A stretch of DNA of 64,000 nucleotides from Flavobacterium geliluteum (GCF_017948595.1 NZ_JAGFBV010000015.1:1-64000), one strand, 5' to 3'. Counted from the first letter of the stretch, positions 25,838 through 35,500 are shown. Numbers and translations are program-made. Notes: generated by a model not told the origin, from the sequence alone.

Positions 25838-27115
25838 TTATTTTATTAAGCTAGGGGCGTAACTATAAACAGTGTAGGGATAAATTGTTTTTGCAGTGTA
25901 TTTAGATATCAGGCAGACTACTAAAATCGGTAAAAACAAAGTATAATGGTTTATAAGTCCGCAAACTAAAAATAGGGCAGTAAATGGCGCATGTATGCTG
26001 GCACTTAAAACTGCCGCCATTCCGATAATCATAAAGTTTATCGGAATTACATTTACATGAAAAAAGGTATTCAAGGCAGAAGCCAATAATAATCCTAAAA
26101 AAGCACCAATAAATAGACTAGGAGCAAAAACACCTCCATCGCCTCCAGAAGCCAGTGTAATTGAAGTTACGATTGGTTTTAGAATCAAAATCCCGATAAA
26201 AGTCAGTGTCAAAGTTACCGTTAACGGCATTTCAGAAGTACTGAAAATTACTTTTATCGCATGATAACCTTCTCCGTATAATTGAGGAAAAATAAATAAT
26301 GAAATACTCAAAATGGCTGAACCTAGTAAAATTTTATAATAATGAACTTCTATTTTTTGAAATTGGGCTTTAAAAAACAAGACGCAACGCGTTAAATAAA
26401 CCGAATTGATTCCGGCCAAAATTCCTAAAACAATAAAATAAGGTATGGCTTTTAGATGCCAAGTCGTAATTGAGATCGTAAACAAAGGTGCCTCTTTTAA
26501 AATTGAAAGTAAACCAAAAGCAACTAAAACCGAAATTACATTTGAAATTACAAATGCACGAGTGACTTTTCGGGAGATAACTTCAAGAGCAAATAAAATA
26601 CCTGCAATCGGGCTGCTAAATAAAGCGGTAACTCCAGCAGCAACTCCAGCACAAATTAATTCGGTTTTATACTTGCGAAATATATTTTCTTTTTGCTGTG
26701 CCACAGAACCAATTGTAGCGGTGGCGACTACTGTAGACACTTCGATTCCTGTTGAACCTCCAAAAATAACCGTTAATAATCCATTTATAAAGTGAGATGG
26801 AATTTTATAAGAAGGTAAATTTTTAGATCCAGTTCTTGTACTTTCAAAAACTTCTTTGATGCCTTTGTTTTCTTTTTTCTTAAACAAATACTGTCTTAAA
26901 AAGTAAATAACAGATAATCCGAAAACTGGAAAAATAATAAAAAATACAGGATGTAATGACGCTTTGTGAAAGAAGATTTCCTCGTAATATTCTGTAATTT
27001 TTTTAAGTGAAATTCCTAAAAAGGCAGATAAAAAACCAATTAAAACAGAAACAATTACTAATTTTTGAAAAAGGATAAATTGATAATTTTTTTTGATTCG
27101 AGCTGTTTTGTTCAT
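25838..27115 (-). CDS. ClC-type chloride channel/antiporter
   Basis: 425 residues with about ten membrane helices and no C-terminal CBS domains. Family landmarks are GGSTGIEVSTVV near 118, SSPIAGILFALEV near 165 and GGDGGVFAPSLFIGAFLG near 330. In the first motif the Glu of GIEVS aligns with the gating Glu of the usual GREGP, though the flanking residues differ, as is common in Bacteroidota members. It moves Cl- or a related anion across the inner membrane; whether as channel or H+ antiporter cannot be told from sequence. It precedes the HPP gene. Confidence 0.9.
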   Translation of the reverse strand: MNKTARIKKNYQFILFQKLVIVSVLIGFLSAFLGISLKKITEYYEEIFFHKASLHPVFFIIFPVFGLSVIYFLRQYLFKKKENKGIKEVFESTRTGSKNLPSYKIPSHFINGLLTVIFGGSTGIEVSTVVATATIGSVAQQKENIFRKYKTELICAGVAAGVTALFSSPIAGILFALEVISRKVTRAFVISNVISVLVAFGLLSILKEAPLFTISITTWHLKAIPYFIVLGILAGINSVYLTRCVLFFKAQFQKIEVHYYKILLGSAILSISLFIFPQLYGEGYHAIKVIFSTSEMPLTVTLTLTFIGILILKPIVTSITLASGGDGGVFAPSLFIGAFLGLLLASALNTFFHVNVIPINFMIIGMAAVLSASIHAPFTALFLVCGLINHYTLFLPILVVCLISKYTAKTIYPYTVYSYAPSLIK

Positions 27116-27293
27116 CAGAAGTAAAATTTTGAATCGCAGAATTTTATGCGATTTTACAAAATTAGAGAATCAAATTGGGTTTTTAATAAAAACGCTTTGC
27201 ATATTGTGTTAAAGTTGGTAAAAAAGAAAAATCGTTTGCTTTTATTGCGTTGATATTTGTCTGTAACGATAAGAAGTTTTCACAATACTTTAA

Positions 27294-27683
27294 TTATCGC
27301 TCATAAAACTCAATTGGCAAAGCATCAGGGTCGGCGATAAAAGTGAATCGCTTCTGGGTGATTTGATCAATTCTAATAGGTTCCGACTCGATGTTTTTTG
27401 TATTTAAAAAAGCAATAGTTTCATCCAAATTTAATACTTCAAAAGCCAAATGTCGCAAACCAACTGCCTCTGGTTGTGAAGGTCGTTTTGGCGGATTTGG
27501 GAACGAAAATAATTCGACAATGTAATGACCATTCAAAGCCAGATCAAGTTTGTAAGATTGGCGTTCTTCGCGGTAGATTTCTTTAATAATTGACAATCCT
27601 AATACTTCGGTATAAAAAAGTTTAGATTTTTGATAATCCGAACAAAGAATTGCAATATGATGTATTTTAGTTAATGAAAGCAT
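27294..27683 (-). CDS. VOC family protein (glyoxalase fold, YaeR-like)
   Basis: 129 residues with paired beta-alpha-beta-beta-beta modules. Likely metal ligands are His9 in IHHIAIL, a Glu in IVELFSFPNPP, His in LRHLAFEV and the C-terminal Glu in PIEFYER. This arrangement and length match the YaeR/GloA2 group. The reaction is not known for that group, although a lyase or dioxygenase on a small molecule is typical of the fold. It follows the acetyltransferase gene by 17 bases and is probably in one operon with it. Confidence 0.85.
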   Translation of the reverse strand: MLSLTKIHHIAILCSDYQKSKLFYTEVLGLSIIKEIYREERQSYKLDLALNGHYIVELFSFPNPPKRPSQPEAVGLRHLAFEVLNLDETIAFLNTKNIESEPIRIDQITQKRFTFIADPDALPIEFYER

Positions 27684-27700
27684 TATTTATTTGGAGATTT

Positions 27701-28255
27701 TTAATTTAATTTTCGAATAATTTTTGCTGGGTTTCCAACGGCCAAAGAATAATCGGGAATGTTTTTTGTTACTACAGAACCGGCTCCAACCACACATCCT
27801 TTTCCGATGGTTACGCCCGGACAGATAACAGAATTTCCGCCAATCCAGCAATCGTCTCCGATAGATACAGGCAGCGCATTTTCGAGTGTTTTTCTTAATT
27901 CAGCGTCAAGCGGATGAGTTGCCGTGTAAATTTGAACATTTGGCGCAATAAACACATTTGAACCAATAGTGACTGGAGCACAATCCAAAACCACACAATT
28001 TACATTAAAATAAACATTGTCACCACAAATAATATTGTACCCGTAATCGCAATGAAAAGGAGGTTCTATGTAAAAACTCTTGCCGGTATTAGGAATTAAT
28101 TCGGCTAAAATTTCTTTCGCTTTTTTCGTTAGGCGATATTCAGTAACATTCAAACGATGTAATAAATTTTTGGCTCTTCGGCGCTCTTTTACCAAAACTG
28201 GATCGCCGGCTGCATAGTATTCTCCGGCAATCATCTTCTCTTTTTCAGTTCTCAT
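27701..28255 (-). CDS. Sugar O-acetyltransferase (maltose acetyltransferase-like)
   Basis: 184 residues from the ATG at 28255; the open frame continues upstream only from a TTG and adds unrelated residues. The N-terminal Mac domain begins EKMIAGEYYAAGDPVL. The left-handed beta-helix of hexapeptide repeats follows, with the catalytic His in TATHPLD and the conserved GDDCWIGGNSVICPGVTIG and GAGSVVTKNIP. It transfers acetyl from acetyl-CoA to a sugar hydroxyl, forming trimers in known members. The physiological sugar is unknown. Confidence 0.92.
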   Translation of the reverse strand: MRTEKEKMIAGEYYAAGDPVLVKERRRAKNLLHRLNVTEYRLTKKAKEILAELIPNTGKSFYIEPPFHCDYGYNIICGDNVYFNVNCVVLDCAPVTIGSNVFIAPNVQIYTATHPLDAELRKTLENALPVSIGDDCWIGGNSVICPGVTIGKGCVVGAGSVVTKNIPDYSLAVGNPAKIIRKLN

Positions 28256-28353
28256 ATACAACTTATGTTTAGAGTAAAAGTAGCTTAAAAACAATTCATC
28301 CCCAAATTTCAACAATTGGGTTATTTAATATTTTTTAACTTGAATCGTTAAAA

Positions 28354-28361
28354 TACATTTG
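28354..28361 (+). promoter_or_regulatory. Promoter -7 element (TACATTTG)
   Basis: TAnnTTTG box 20 bases before the TonB-dependent receptor ATG. No good TTG lies at the normal -33 distance. Confidence 0.55.
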
Positions 28362-28381
28362 CCTCATCAAAACCAAATGTT

Positions 28382-30547
28382 ATGAAAACCAAATTACTTT
28401 TTGCAATAGCTTTTTTATTTATTGGCTCACTTATTTTTGCCCAAAACACCATTTCCGGAAAAGTGGTATACGAAAAAGGGAAACCTGTTCCGGGAGCTAA
28501 TATTTATATCGATGGAACTTATGATGGCGCCACCAGCTCTGAAACCGGAGATTTTTCTTTTGAAACGACCGCAACCGGAAATCAATTTTTAGTAGTAAGT
28601 TTTTTAATTTATGATACTTTTAGAAAAGAAATTGATGTTACCAATTTTAAAGAGCAGACAGTAAAACTGCGAGAAAATGTAAACGCACTAGATGCTGTTG
28701 TCATCACCGCAGGAACATTAGAATCTGGAGATAAAGCCAGAGTTTCGGTATTAAAACCTCTTGATATTGTAACCACTGCAGGTTCTGCCGGAAATATTAT
28801 TGCGGCGCTCCAGACTTTGCCTGGAACGCAAACAGTGGGCGAAGATGGCCGTTTGTTTGTTCGTGGAGGTGAAGCCAGCGAAACGCAAACTTTCGTCGAT
28901 GGTATTCGTGTTGCACAGCCTTACGGAGCTACTACAAATAATTTGCCAACTCGTGGTCGATTTTCTCCTTTTTTGTTTAGCGGAATCGCTTTTTCAACGG
29001 GAGGATATTCTGCAGAATATGGCGAAGCTTTGTCAAGTGTTTTGCTGTTGAACACCCAAGACGAACCCGACCAAAATAAAACAGAAATAGCTCTGATGAC
29101 AGTTGGTTTAGGACTTGGAAATACTCAAAAGTGGAATAAAAGTTCTTTAAGCGTCAATACGGCTTACATCAATTTAGCGCCTTATCAAGCTGCTATTCCT
29201 CAAAATGTCGATTGGAATAATCCGTATCAATCTTTATCGGGTGAAACGGTATATCGTTATCATTTTGTAAACGGAATTTTTAAATTATATGCGGCTTTTG
29301 ACTCCGAAAAATTCGATTTGAATCAACAGAATATCAATTTTATTGATCCTATTAGGACTAATTTAAATAATAATAATTTTTATTTGAATGCTTCGTACAA
29401 AGGCACAATCGGAACGGGATGGCAATTAACAACAGGAATGAGTTACGGCTACAATAACGGCAAAGTAAAACTGAATAGCAGCGACATTAACAGTGACGAG
29501 AATGCGGCTCAGTTAAAAATAAAACTAAGAAAAAATGTTTCAGATCATTTTAAATTGTCTTTTGGTGCCGATTATTTTATTACAAAATTCAATGAAAATT
29601 TTAATGATAATACTTCCATTAACGTGGCAAATGGTTACGATTCTAATATTGCAGCTTTTTACACAGAAGGAGATATTTTATTTTCGAAAAATTTTGCAGC
29701 CAAAGTAGGTTTTAGACTTTCAAATAATAGTTTGCTCGACGAAACGGCTATTGCACCACGAGCTTCTCTAGCTTATAAAGTTTCAAAAAGTAGCCAGTTT
29801 TCTTTTGCTTACGGAGATTTTACCCAAACTCCTGTGGTTGATTATATTAAATATTCTAGATTTCATGAATTCGAAAGCGAAAAAGCAAGACATTATATCC
29901 TGAATTATCAGTTTACTAAACCAGGACAAACTTTTAGAGCCGAAGCTTATTTTAAAGATTATAGCAATTTGGTGCAATACGATACGAGAGATATTCAGTA
30001 CAATTCGAATTTTAATAATAATGGTTCGGGGTATGCAAAAGGATTGGATTTGTTTTGGAGAGACAGCAATTTATACAAAAATTTAGAATATTGGATTTCG
30101 TACTCCTATATCGATTCGGAGCGCGAGTATAAAAATTTTCCAACGATGGCTACACCTAGTTTTATTGCCAATCATAATTTGTCTGTTGTTACGAAATATT
30201 TTATCACCGATTGGAAATCGCAAATTGGTTTTACAAATAGTTTTAGCACTGGAAGACCTTATAACAATCCAAACGAAGCACAATTTATGAACGGAAAAAC
30301 AAAAGCGTATAATAGTTTGAGTTTTAATTGGGCGTATTTATTAACCACTCAAAAAATACTGTATTTCTCGATTTCAAATGTATTAGGAACTCAAAATGTT
30401 TTTGGCTACGATTATGCCAAAACACCAGATGCAACAGGGTTTTACAACAGACAAGCCGTTGTGCCAACTGCCGATAGATTTTTCTTCGTAGGTTTCTTCT
30501 GGACCATCAGCCAGAATAAAAATGATAATCAGTTGAAGAATTTATAA
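28382..30547 (+). CDS. TonB-dependent outer-membrane receptor
   Basis: 721 residues with a signal peptide (1-20, ending LIFAQ). An N-terminal carboxypeptidase-like regulatory domain (about 22-100, SGKVVYEKGKPVPGANIYI) leads to a plug domain (LQTLPGTQTVGEDGRLFVRGG near 142) and a beta-barrel. Unlike SusC it is short, and no SusD partner follows. It imports an unknown ligand powered by TonB. The next genes (secreted helical protein, LytS-type kinase, 2TM proteins, LytTR regulator) run the same way and may be linked in function. A repeat-rich spacer of 237 bases separates them. Confidence 0.9.
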   Translation: MKTKLLFAIAFLFIGSLIFAQNTISGKVVYEKGKPVPGANIYIDGTYDGATSSETGDFSFETTATGNQFLVVSFLIYDTFRKEIDVTNFKEQTVKLRENVNALDAVVITAGTLESGDKARVSVLKPLDIVTTAGSAGNIIAALQTLPGTQTVGEDGRLFVRGGEASETQTFVDGIRVAQPYGATTNNLPTRGRFSPFLFSGIAFSTGGYSAEYGEALSSVLLLNTQDEPDQNKTEIALMTVGLGLGNTQKWNKSSLSVNTAYINLAPYQAAIPQNVDWNNPYQSLSGETVYRYHFVNGIFKLYAAFDSEKFDLNQQNINFIDPIRTNLNNNNFYLNASYKGTIGTGWQLTTGMSYGYNNGKVKLNSSDINSDENAAQLKIKLRKNVSDHFKLSFGADYFITKFNENFNDNTSINVANGYDSNIAAFYTEGDILFSKNFAAKVGFRLSNNSLLDETAIAPRASLAYKVSKSSQFSFAYGDFTQTPVVDYIKYSRFHEFESEKARHYILNYQFTKPGQTFRAEAYFKDYSNLVQYDTRDIQYNSNFNNNGSGYAKGLDLFWRDSNLYKNLEYWISYSYIDSEREYKNFPTMATPSFIANHNLSVVTKYFITDWKSQIGFTNSFSTGRPYNNPNEAQFMNGKTKAYNSLSFNWAYLLTTQKILYFSISNVLGTQNVFGYDYAKTPDATGFYNRQAVVPTADRFFFVGFFWTISQNKNDNQLKNL

Positions 30548-30549
30548 GC

Positions 30550-30623
30550 TCCTAAGTGACTTAGGACCTGAGTCTATAAGGTAAAGCCTTAGGTTCTTAG
30601 CAGCTTAGTAGCTCAGAACCTTA
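30550..30623. repeat. AGAACCTTAG-family hairpin after the TonB receptor
   Basis: Contains CCTTAGGTTCTTAGCAGC and TTAGTAGCTCAGAACCTT, which pair with each other and with an upstream CTAAGTGACTTAGGACC. It directly follows the receptor stop and may act as a terminator or processing site. The rest of 30624-30784 is AT-rich with nothing recognisable. Confidence 0.6.
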
Positions 30624-30784
30624 AAAGAAACAATTCAGTCACAAAATTCGACAACTCGGTAGTATTTAATTTTAAAACAATAAAAACCAACCTACTTTTG
30701 AAGTATAAAATAACAGCGTTTTAATCATCAGTAAAACTTAGAACACTAAAAATAAAATTTAACAACCTTTAAAAAAAAGAAATC

Positions 30785-31408
30785 ATGACCAAAATTATCA
30801 CCGTAATTACATTATTTATTTGCAGTTTAATCTCTGCACAAACACAATTTGAACAAGGAATGGGTAAAGCTTTCGGACTTTGGAAAGAAGGAAAAAATTC
30901 AGAAGCTTCTGCAATGTTTGAAAGAATCGCTGCCGCTGAAAAAACAAGTTGGTATCCTAATTACTATGTAGCTTTAGTAAATACAACCGGCGCTTTCTCA
31001 GAAAAAGACAAAACAAAAATAGAGTTGATGTTGACAAAAGCACAAGATGCTCTGGATGTTGAAATGATTAAGGATCAAAAAAACGCCGAATTGTTTGTGC
31101 TTCAGGCGCTAATTTATACCGCGTGGGTAGTTGCAGATCCTATGACAAACGGAATGAAATATTCGTCTAAAGTGATGGAAGCTTATGCAAAGGCAAAGGC
31201 TATAGACCCAAATAATCCAAGAGCTGTTTTTGGAGAAGCAGATTATCAGTTAGGCGGTGCAAAATGGACAGGAGTTGATACAAAGCCTCTTTGTGCTGAG
31301 GTGGATAAAGCTGTTGAACTTTTTGCTACTTTTAAGCCAGAAACAGCTTTTTCTCCAAAATGGGGATTAGAAAGAGCTTTGGAAGCTCAAAAGGGGTGTA
31401 AAAAATAA
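30785..31408 (+). CDS. Secreted helical (TPR-like) protein of unknown function
   Basis: 207 residues with a signal peptide (1-19, ending SLISAQ). The mature part is helical with TPR-like pairs: GLWKEGKNSEASAMFERIA near 33 and MEAYAKAKAIDPNNPRAVFG near 130. It ends with KGCKK. I recognise it only as a conserved Flavobacteria protein. It starts 20 bases before the LytS-type kinase gene, and this conserved pairing suggests a link to that signalling system or to the receptor before it. It is probably periplasmic. Confidence 0.72.
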   Translation: MTKIITVITLFICSLISAQTQFEQGMGKAFGLWKEGKNSEASAMFERIAAAEKTSWYPNYYVALVNTTGAFSEKDKTKIELMLTKAQDALDVEMIKDQKNAELFVLQALIYTAWVVADPMTNGMKYSSKVMEAYAKAKAIDPNNPRAVFGEADYQLGGAKWTGVDTKPLCAEVDKAVELFATFKPETAFSPKWGLERALEAQKGCKK

Positions 31409-31427
31409 TATTTGAAAGAACATTACA

Positions 31428-32786
31428 ATGAAAAATCATAGCAATACATTTACAGATTTAAAAGGAGGAGCCATCGTTTGTTTTAAGATTTCTATGATTT
31501 TTACTGTAATATTCTCTGCCTTTTTGGGCGCAGATTTGAGTATAAAAAATGTTTTAATCACATTCTCTTTAAGTTGTCTTTATTCTTTTGGTTTAGGATT
31601 TGGCAACGGTTTCATCAACTTGTTCTTGGATAAAAAATGGGATTGGCTGGATCAAACAAATCTCAGGGTTTATTATGGCATTCTGGTTACTGTTTTGTAC
31701 ACAATTCCTGCTGTTTTAGGAATCAATTACATCATTTTTGTGATTTTGCAAAAAATGCCGATCAACCAGTTTTTTACAGAAAGAATGATTTGGGTACATC
31801 TGTTTTACATTATTTTATCATTGGGTGTTTCTACGTTTATGCAGGCCAGAAGCTTTATGGTAAAATGGAAGCAGGCTTCTAAATTTGAAGTGACACAACA
31901 AAAGATAATCGCAGGAACAGCAAATGCTAAATTTGAAAGCTTAAAAAACCAAATTGACCCGCATTTTCTTTTTAACAGCTTGAATGTTTTAAGTTCTTTG
32001 ATCGAAGAAAATCCCGAGAATGCACAACGTTTTACAACTTCCTTGTCTAAAATTTACCGTTATGTTTTAGAACAAAAAGACAAAGAACTGGTTTCGGTCG
32101 AAGACGAATTGTCTTTTGCAAAAACCTATATGAATTTGCTGAAAATGCGTTTTGAGAATAGTTTGTTTTATGAGTTACCGACGGGAGATATAAATGATGA
32201 TGCAAAAGTGGTTCCGCTGTCGTTGCAGCTTTTGTTGGAGAACACGGTAAAACACAATGTGGTGAGCGAGCAAAGACCATTGCACATAAGAATTTTTATT
32301 GACGGCGATTATTTAGCCATCCAAAATGATTTTCAGAAAAAAGAAGTTTTACAAGACAGGCAAGGGGTGGGACTGCAGAATATCGTAAATCGATACGGAA
32401 TTGTCACCAATAGAAAAGTCTTAATTGAACAAAATGAACAAAATTTTACAGTTAAAATTCCAATTTTAACCAAACAAATAACAGTTATGGAAACAAATGC
32501 AGATTATAATGATGAAAGTAAAGCTTATTTTAGAGCAAAAAAAAGAGTAGAAGAAATAAAAGGATTTTATGCAAATCTTATTTCATACTGCTGTGTAATC
32601 CCGATCTTGGTTTTTATCAACCTAACGTATTCTCCTAAATTTCAATGGTTTTGGTTTTCGGCTTTAGGCTGGGGATTTGGAGTCGTAATGCATGCCTTCA
32701 AAGTGTATGGTTACAGCTCTGATTGGGAGGAGCGAAAAATTAGAGAAATTTTAGAAAGAGAAAATAATAAACAAACCTGGAAATAA
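31428..32786 (+). CDS. LytS-type sensor histidine kinase fused to a C-terminal 2TM domain
   Basis: 452 residues. Four membrane segments (about 17-35, 43-65, 82-108, 120-140) precede the His_kinase domain with IDPHFLFNSLN (His179). The ATPase part has LLLENTVKHN and QGVGLQNIVNRYG. After the normal end (KIPILTKQI) the frame continues into a 99-residue 2TM domain (354-452: YFRAKKRVEEIKGFYANL, two helices, DWEERKIREIL). Met354 (ATG at 32487) aligns with the start of the next gene, so a free 2TM protein might also be made. The likely partner is the LytTR regulator at 33700. Confidence 0.9.
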   Translation: MKNHSNTFTDLKGGAIVCFKISMIFTVIFSAFLGADLSIKNVLITFSLSCLYSFGLGFGNGFINLFLDKKWDWLDQTNLRVYYGILVTVLYTIPAVLGINYIIFVILQKMPINQFFTERMIWVHLFYIILSLGVSTFMQARSFMVKWKQASKFEVTQQKIIAGTANAKFESLKNQIDPHFLFNSLNVLSSLIEENPENAQRFTTSLSKIYRYVLEQKDKELVSVEDELSFAKTYMNLLKMRFENSLFYELPTGDINDDAKVVPLSLQLLLENTVKHNVVSEQRPLHIRIFIDGDYLAIQNDFQKKEVLQDRQGVGLQNIVNRYGIVTNRKVLIEQNEQNFTVKIPILTKQITVMETNADYNDESKAYFRAKKRVEEIKGFYANLISYCCVIPILVFINLTYSPKFQWFWFSALGWGFGVVMHAFKVYGYSSDWEERKIREILERENNKQTWK

Positions 32787-32788
32787 TC

Positions 32789-33094
32789 ATGGAAATTAAT
32801 TATAGCGAAGAGGATAAATATTACAGAGCGAAGAAAAAAGTCGAAAATATTAAAGGATTTTATGGAAATCTAACCTCATTTATATTTGTAAATATATTTT
32901 TAATCGGAATCAATTTGTACACTTCACCAAACCATTTATGGTTTTACTGGCCCTTGATGTGGTGGGGCATCGGAGTGGTATTTCATGGATTGAAAGTTTT
33001 TGAAGTTTTTCCCGCTTTTGGGAAAGATTGGGAAGAGAAAAAAATCAAAGAATTAATGGAAAGAGAGAAGGAAAACAAAGGAAAATGGCAATAA
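32789..33094 (+). CDS. 2TM domain protein
   Basis: 101 residues, two membrane helices with a short loop. The N-terminal motif YYRAKKKVENIKGFYGNL and the C-terminal DWEEKKIKELMERE define the Bacteroidota 2TM family. It starts 2 bases after the kinase stop and is a paralogue of the kinase's C-terminal module and of the next gene. Function is unknown; location next to LytS/LytTR genes suggests a membrane component of that system. Confidence 0.85.
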   Translation: MEINYSEEDKYYRAKKKVENIKGFYGNLTSFIFVNIFLIGINLYTSPNHLWFYWPLMWWGIGVVFHGLKVFEVFPAFGKDWEEKKIKELMEREKENKGKWQ

Positions 33095-33110
33095 TTTAAA
33101 TTTAAAAAAA

Positions 33111-33479
33111 ATGGGTAGATTTAGAAAGTATATGTTCGAAAGTGAAGCTGACAGAGAATTAATTTCGGATGAACATTACAATATGGCGTATAAAAAAGTA
33201 AAAAGAATTAAAGGATTTTATTCGCATTTAAGAATTTATTTAATCATTAATGTGCTGCTGATTATTTCGAACTTGAGCAGAAATTTTATAGGATCAGGAT
33301 TCAACGAAGAGCGATTATTTGAGTGGCATACCTATTCTACCGCATTATTTTGGGGAATCGGTTTGCTGGCACACGCATTATCGGTGTATGGTCGCGATAT
33401 CTTTTTTAGCGATGCATGGGAAGAAAGAAAAATCAAGGAAATTATGGATAAAAAATCGGCAAATACCAAATGGCAGTAA
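33111..33479 (+). CDS. 2TM domain protein
   Basis: 122 residues, the third 2TM module in a row. The motif is MAYKKVKRIKGFYSHLRIY and AWEERKIKEIMD, with a longer N-terminal part and a longer loop between helices than the other two. It lies 16 bases after the previous gene. The loop length differences suggest that the copies have diverged rather than arisen by very recent duplication. Confidence 0.85.
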   Translation: MGRFRKYMFESEADRELISDEHYNMAYKKVKRIKGFYSHLRIYLIINVLLIISNLSRNFIGSGFNEERLFEWHTYSTALFWGIGLLAHALSVYGRDIFFSDAWEERKIKEIMDKKSANTKWQ

Positions 33480-33646
33480 TTTGGTTTAAATTTTAATCCG
33501 TTGGCTTTTGAAAAAAGAGTATTGCTTTTGCAGTATATAAATTAAGAATTCATTTCGTTAAAAATTTAAATTATAGATTTTAGTGAGATGAATTCGTGCC
33601 GTTTTAAGTTTTGTTATTTCTTTCTTTTTTTAATTGATAAAAAGCA

Positions 33647-33654
33647 TATTTTTG
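33647..33654 (+). promoter_or_regulatory. Possible -7 element for the LytTR regulator (TATTTTTG)
   Basis: Fits TAnnTTTG 45 bases before the ATG, suggesting the regulator can be transcribed apart from the kinase operon. The 220-base gap 33480-33699 shows nothing else. Confidence 0.45.
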
Positions 33655-33699
33655 ATTCATTTTTATATTTAAAACCAAAATAAACCGACCTTTTTAAGC

Positions 33700-34461
33700 A
33701 TGAAAACATTGATCATAGAAGATGAGAAACCCGCAGCAAGATTACTACAACGGAAGTTAGAGAAGCTAAATATTGTGGTAGAAACCATGTTGCATTCTGT
33801 TGAAGAATCGGTAGATTGGTTTACGAAAAACGAACATCCAGATTTGATATTTTTAGATATTCAGCTGTCTGATGGTTTATCTTTTGAAATTTTTGAAAAA
33901 ATTGACATCAAAAGTGCCATTATTTTTACGACAGCTTATGACGAGTATGCACTGAAAGCTTTTAAATTAAATAGCATCGATTATCTCTTGAAGCCAATTG
34001 ATGAGGATGATCTGGAAGTAGCTGTTATTAAATTTAAAGAACGTTTACATAAGGTAGATTCGACAAATCTTCAGCTTGATTTTGAGCAGATAAGAAAAAT
34101 GTTGTCCAATCCTTTTGAGAAAAATTATAAAAAAAGATTTACGGTTAAGATTGGACAACATTTGAAGGTGATCACAACAGATGAAATCGAGTGTTTTTTT
34201 AGCGAAAATAAAGGGACTTACATCCATACTTTCGACAATAGAAACTATCTTATTGACTCTACTTTAGAGATTCTTGAGCAAGAATTAGACATGAAAGACT
34301 TCTTTCGCGTAAGCAGAAAATTTATCATTCCGCTTCCAGCGATAAAAGAAATACAGGCGTATACCAATTCTCGTCTTAAAGTAATTTTACCTACTTACAA
34401 AGAGGATGAGGTGATTGTGAGTCGCGAAAAAGTACAGGATTTTAAGAGTTGGCTGGGATAG
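33700..34461 (+). CDS. LytTR-family response regulator
   Basis: 253 residues. The receiver domain has E7-D8, the phospho-acceptor D53 in FLDIQ, T77/T78 and K98 in LLKPI. The LytTR DNA-binding domain covers about 140-250 (KRFTVKIGQHLKVI, ENKGTYIHT, FFRVSRKFIIPL). It is expected to be phosphorylated by the LytS-type kinase at 31428. The last 20 bases overlap the convergent heme A synthase gene. Confidence 0.93.
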   Translation: MKTLIIEDEKPAARLLQRKLEKLNIVVETMLHSVEESVDWFTKNEHPDLIFLDIQLSDGLSFEIFEKIDIKSAIIFTTAYDEYALKAFKLNSIDYLLKPIDEDDLEVAVIKFKERLHKVDSTNLQLDFEQIRKMLSNPFEKNYKKRFTVKIGQHLKVITTDEIECFFSENKGTYIHTFDNRNYLIDSTLEILEQELDMKDFFRVSRKFIIPLPAIKEIQAYTNSRLKVILPTYKEDEVIVSREKVQDFKSWLG

Positions 34462-35467
34462 GTTTTTTTGCTTCCAAAATCATATAAAACTGAATTCCGA
34501 ACAAGATAGAGGCTATTATCAAGTGTATTGCTTGACTTCCAACAGGGAAATCAAAATAGGCCATAGCTATTCCGGTTATAATCTCAAATCCGATTAAGAG
34601 TAGCACCCATTTTGTTTTTGAAAAACCTAAGCCGAGCTTTGTATTCCTCACATACAAATAGATGTTTGTAAGTAAGACCACTATAGAGAAGGAGCGGTGA
34701 ACGTAAAAAATAACCGATGGATTTTGCAACCATAAAATGCTTTCAGTTAAACCATTTTTTATCTGCTCGTCTACAAATTGACGTACTTGTGTACCAATTG
34801 CAATCTGAATCAAAGTCAATAGAAGCGAAAATAATAATACATTTTTAAAATTGGTATTGTATCGTACCGCAGCTAATTTGGGTCTTGCCAATTGAATAAT
34901 GTACAAAATAACCGCTACGATTACCAAAGCCATAATCATGTGAACTGTTATTTTGATCGGATTCAATACCGAATAAACCACTTTTGCCCCTAGCCAGGCC
35001 TGAAAACCCATCATGACAACAACAAGCCATGAAAGCAAAGTGATTTTTTTATTTTTATTCCAAAATTTAAATGAAGCAACTGCCATTATAAAGCAAGCAA
35101 TTCCAGCCAGAGCACCAAACAATCTGTTGATATATTCGATCCAGGTATGCAATGGATTAAAAATAGCATAATCATGTTTAGTATATTTTTCCCAGTGAGA
35201 CGCATCAAAACTTGTTTGGGTTGTAAAGTTATCCTTGGCAACCAAAAGTGTTTCATCTTTGATAATTACCTGACCTTTTTCGAAAACACGATTTGGCGCC
35301 CAAGTCAATTCTTTTAAATCGGTTGGAGGAATGTAATATCCAAAACATTTTGGCCAGTCCGGACAGCCCATTCCGGAACCTGTCATACGAACCAAAGCTC
35401 CAGCAACAATAACTAAATAAACTAAAACTAATGCTGTTTTTGCGATTGTAGGGAAATATTTTTTCAT
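34442..35467 (-). CDS. ctaA: Heme A synthase (COX15/CtaA family)
   Basis: 341 residues with eight membrane helices. The start motif is GALVRMTGSGMGCPDWPKC, and the heme-ligand His residues are in NPLHTWIEYINRLFG, ITVHMIM, FYVHRSFS and QAIHLII. The enzyme oxidises the methyl group of heme O to the formyl of heme A for cytochrome oxidase in the inner membrane. A loop of about 60 residues after the first helix is typical of Bacteroidota members. Its 3' end overlaps the LytTR gene by 20 bases in convergent orientation. A leader repeat ends 7 bases before the ATG. Confidence 0.92.
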   Translation of the reverse strand: MKKYFPTIAKTALVLVYLVIVAGALVRMTGSGMGCPDWPKCFGYYIPPTDLKELTWAPNRVFEKGQVIIKDETLLVAKDNFTTQTSFDASHWEKYTKHDYAIFNPLHTWIEYINRLFGALAGIACFIMAVASFKFWNKNKKITLLSWLVVVMMGFQAWLGAKVVYSVLNPIKITVHMIMALVIVAVILYIIQLARPKLAAVRYNTNFKNVLLFSLLLTLIQIAIGTQVRQFVDEQIKNGLTESILWLQNPSVIFYVHRSFSIVVLLTNIYLYVRNTKLGLGFSKTKWVLLLIGFEIITGIAMAYFDFPVGSQAIHLIIASILFGIQFYMILEAKKPIPANS

Positions 35468-35474
35468 TTTTTTT

Positions 35475-35500
35475 GAGTGAATAAGTTTCTGAGGTTCTAA
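35475..35500 (-). repeat. AGAACCTTAG-type 5'-leader repeat (ctaA)
   Basis: Coding-strand reading TTAGAACCTCAGAAACTTA, then TTCACTC, ending 7 bases before the ctaA ATG. It is the shortest of the five start-adjacent copies. Confidence 0.6.
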
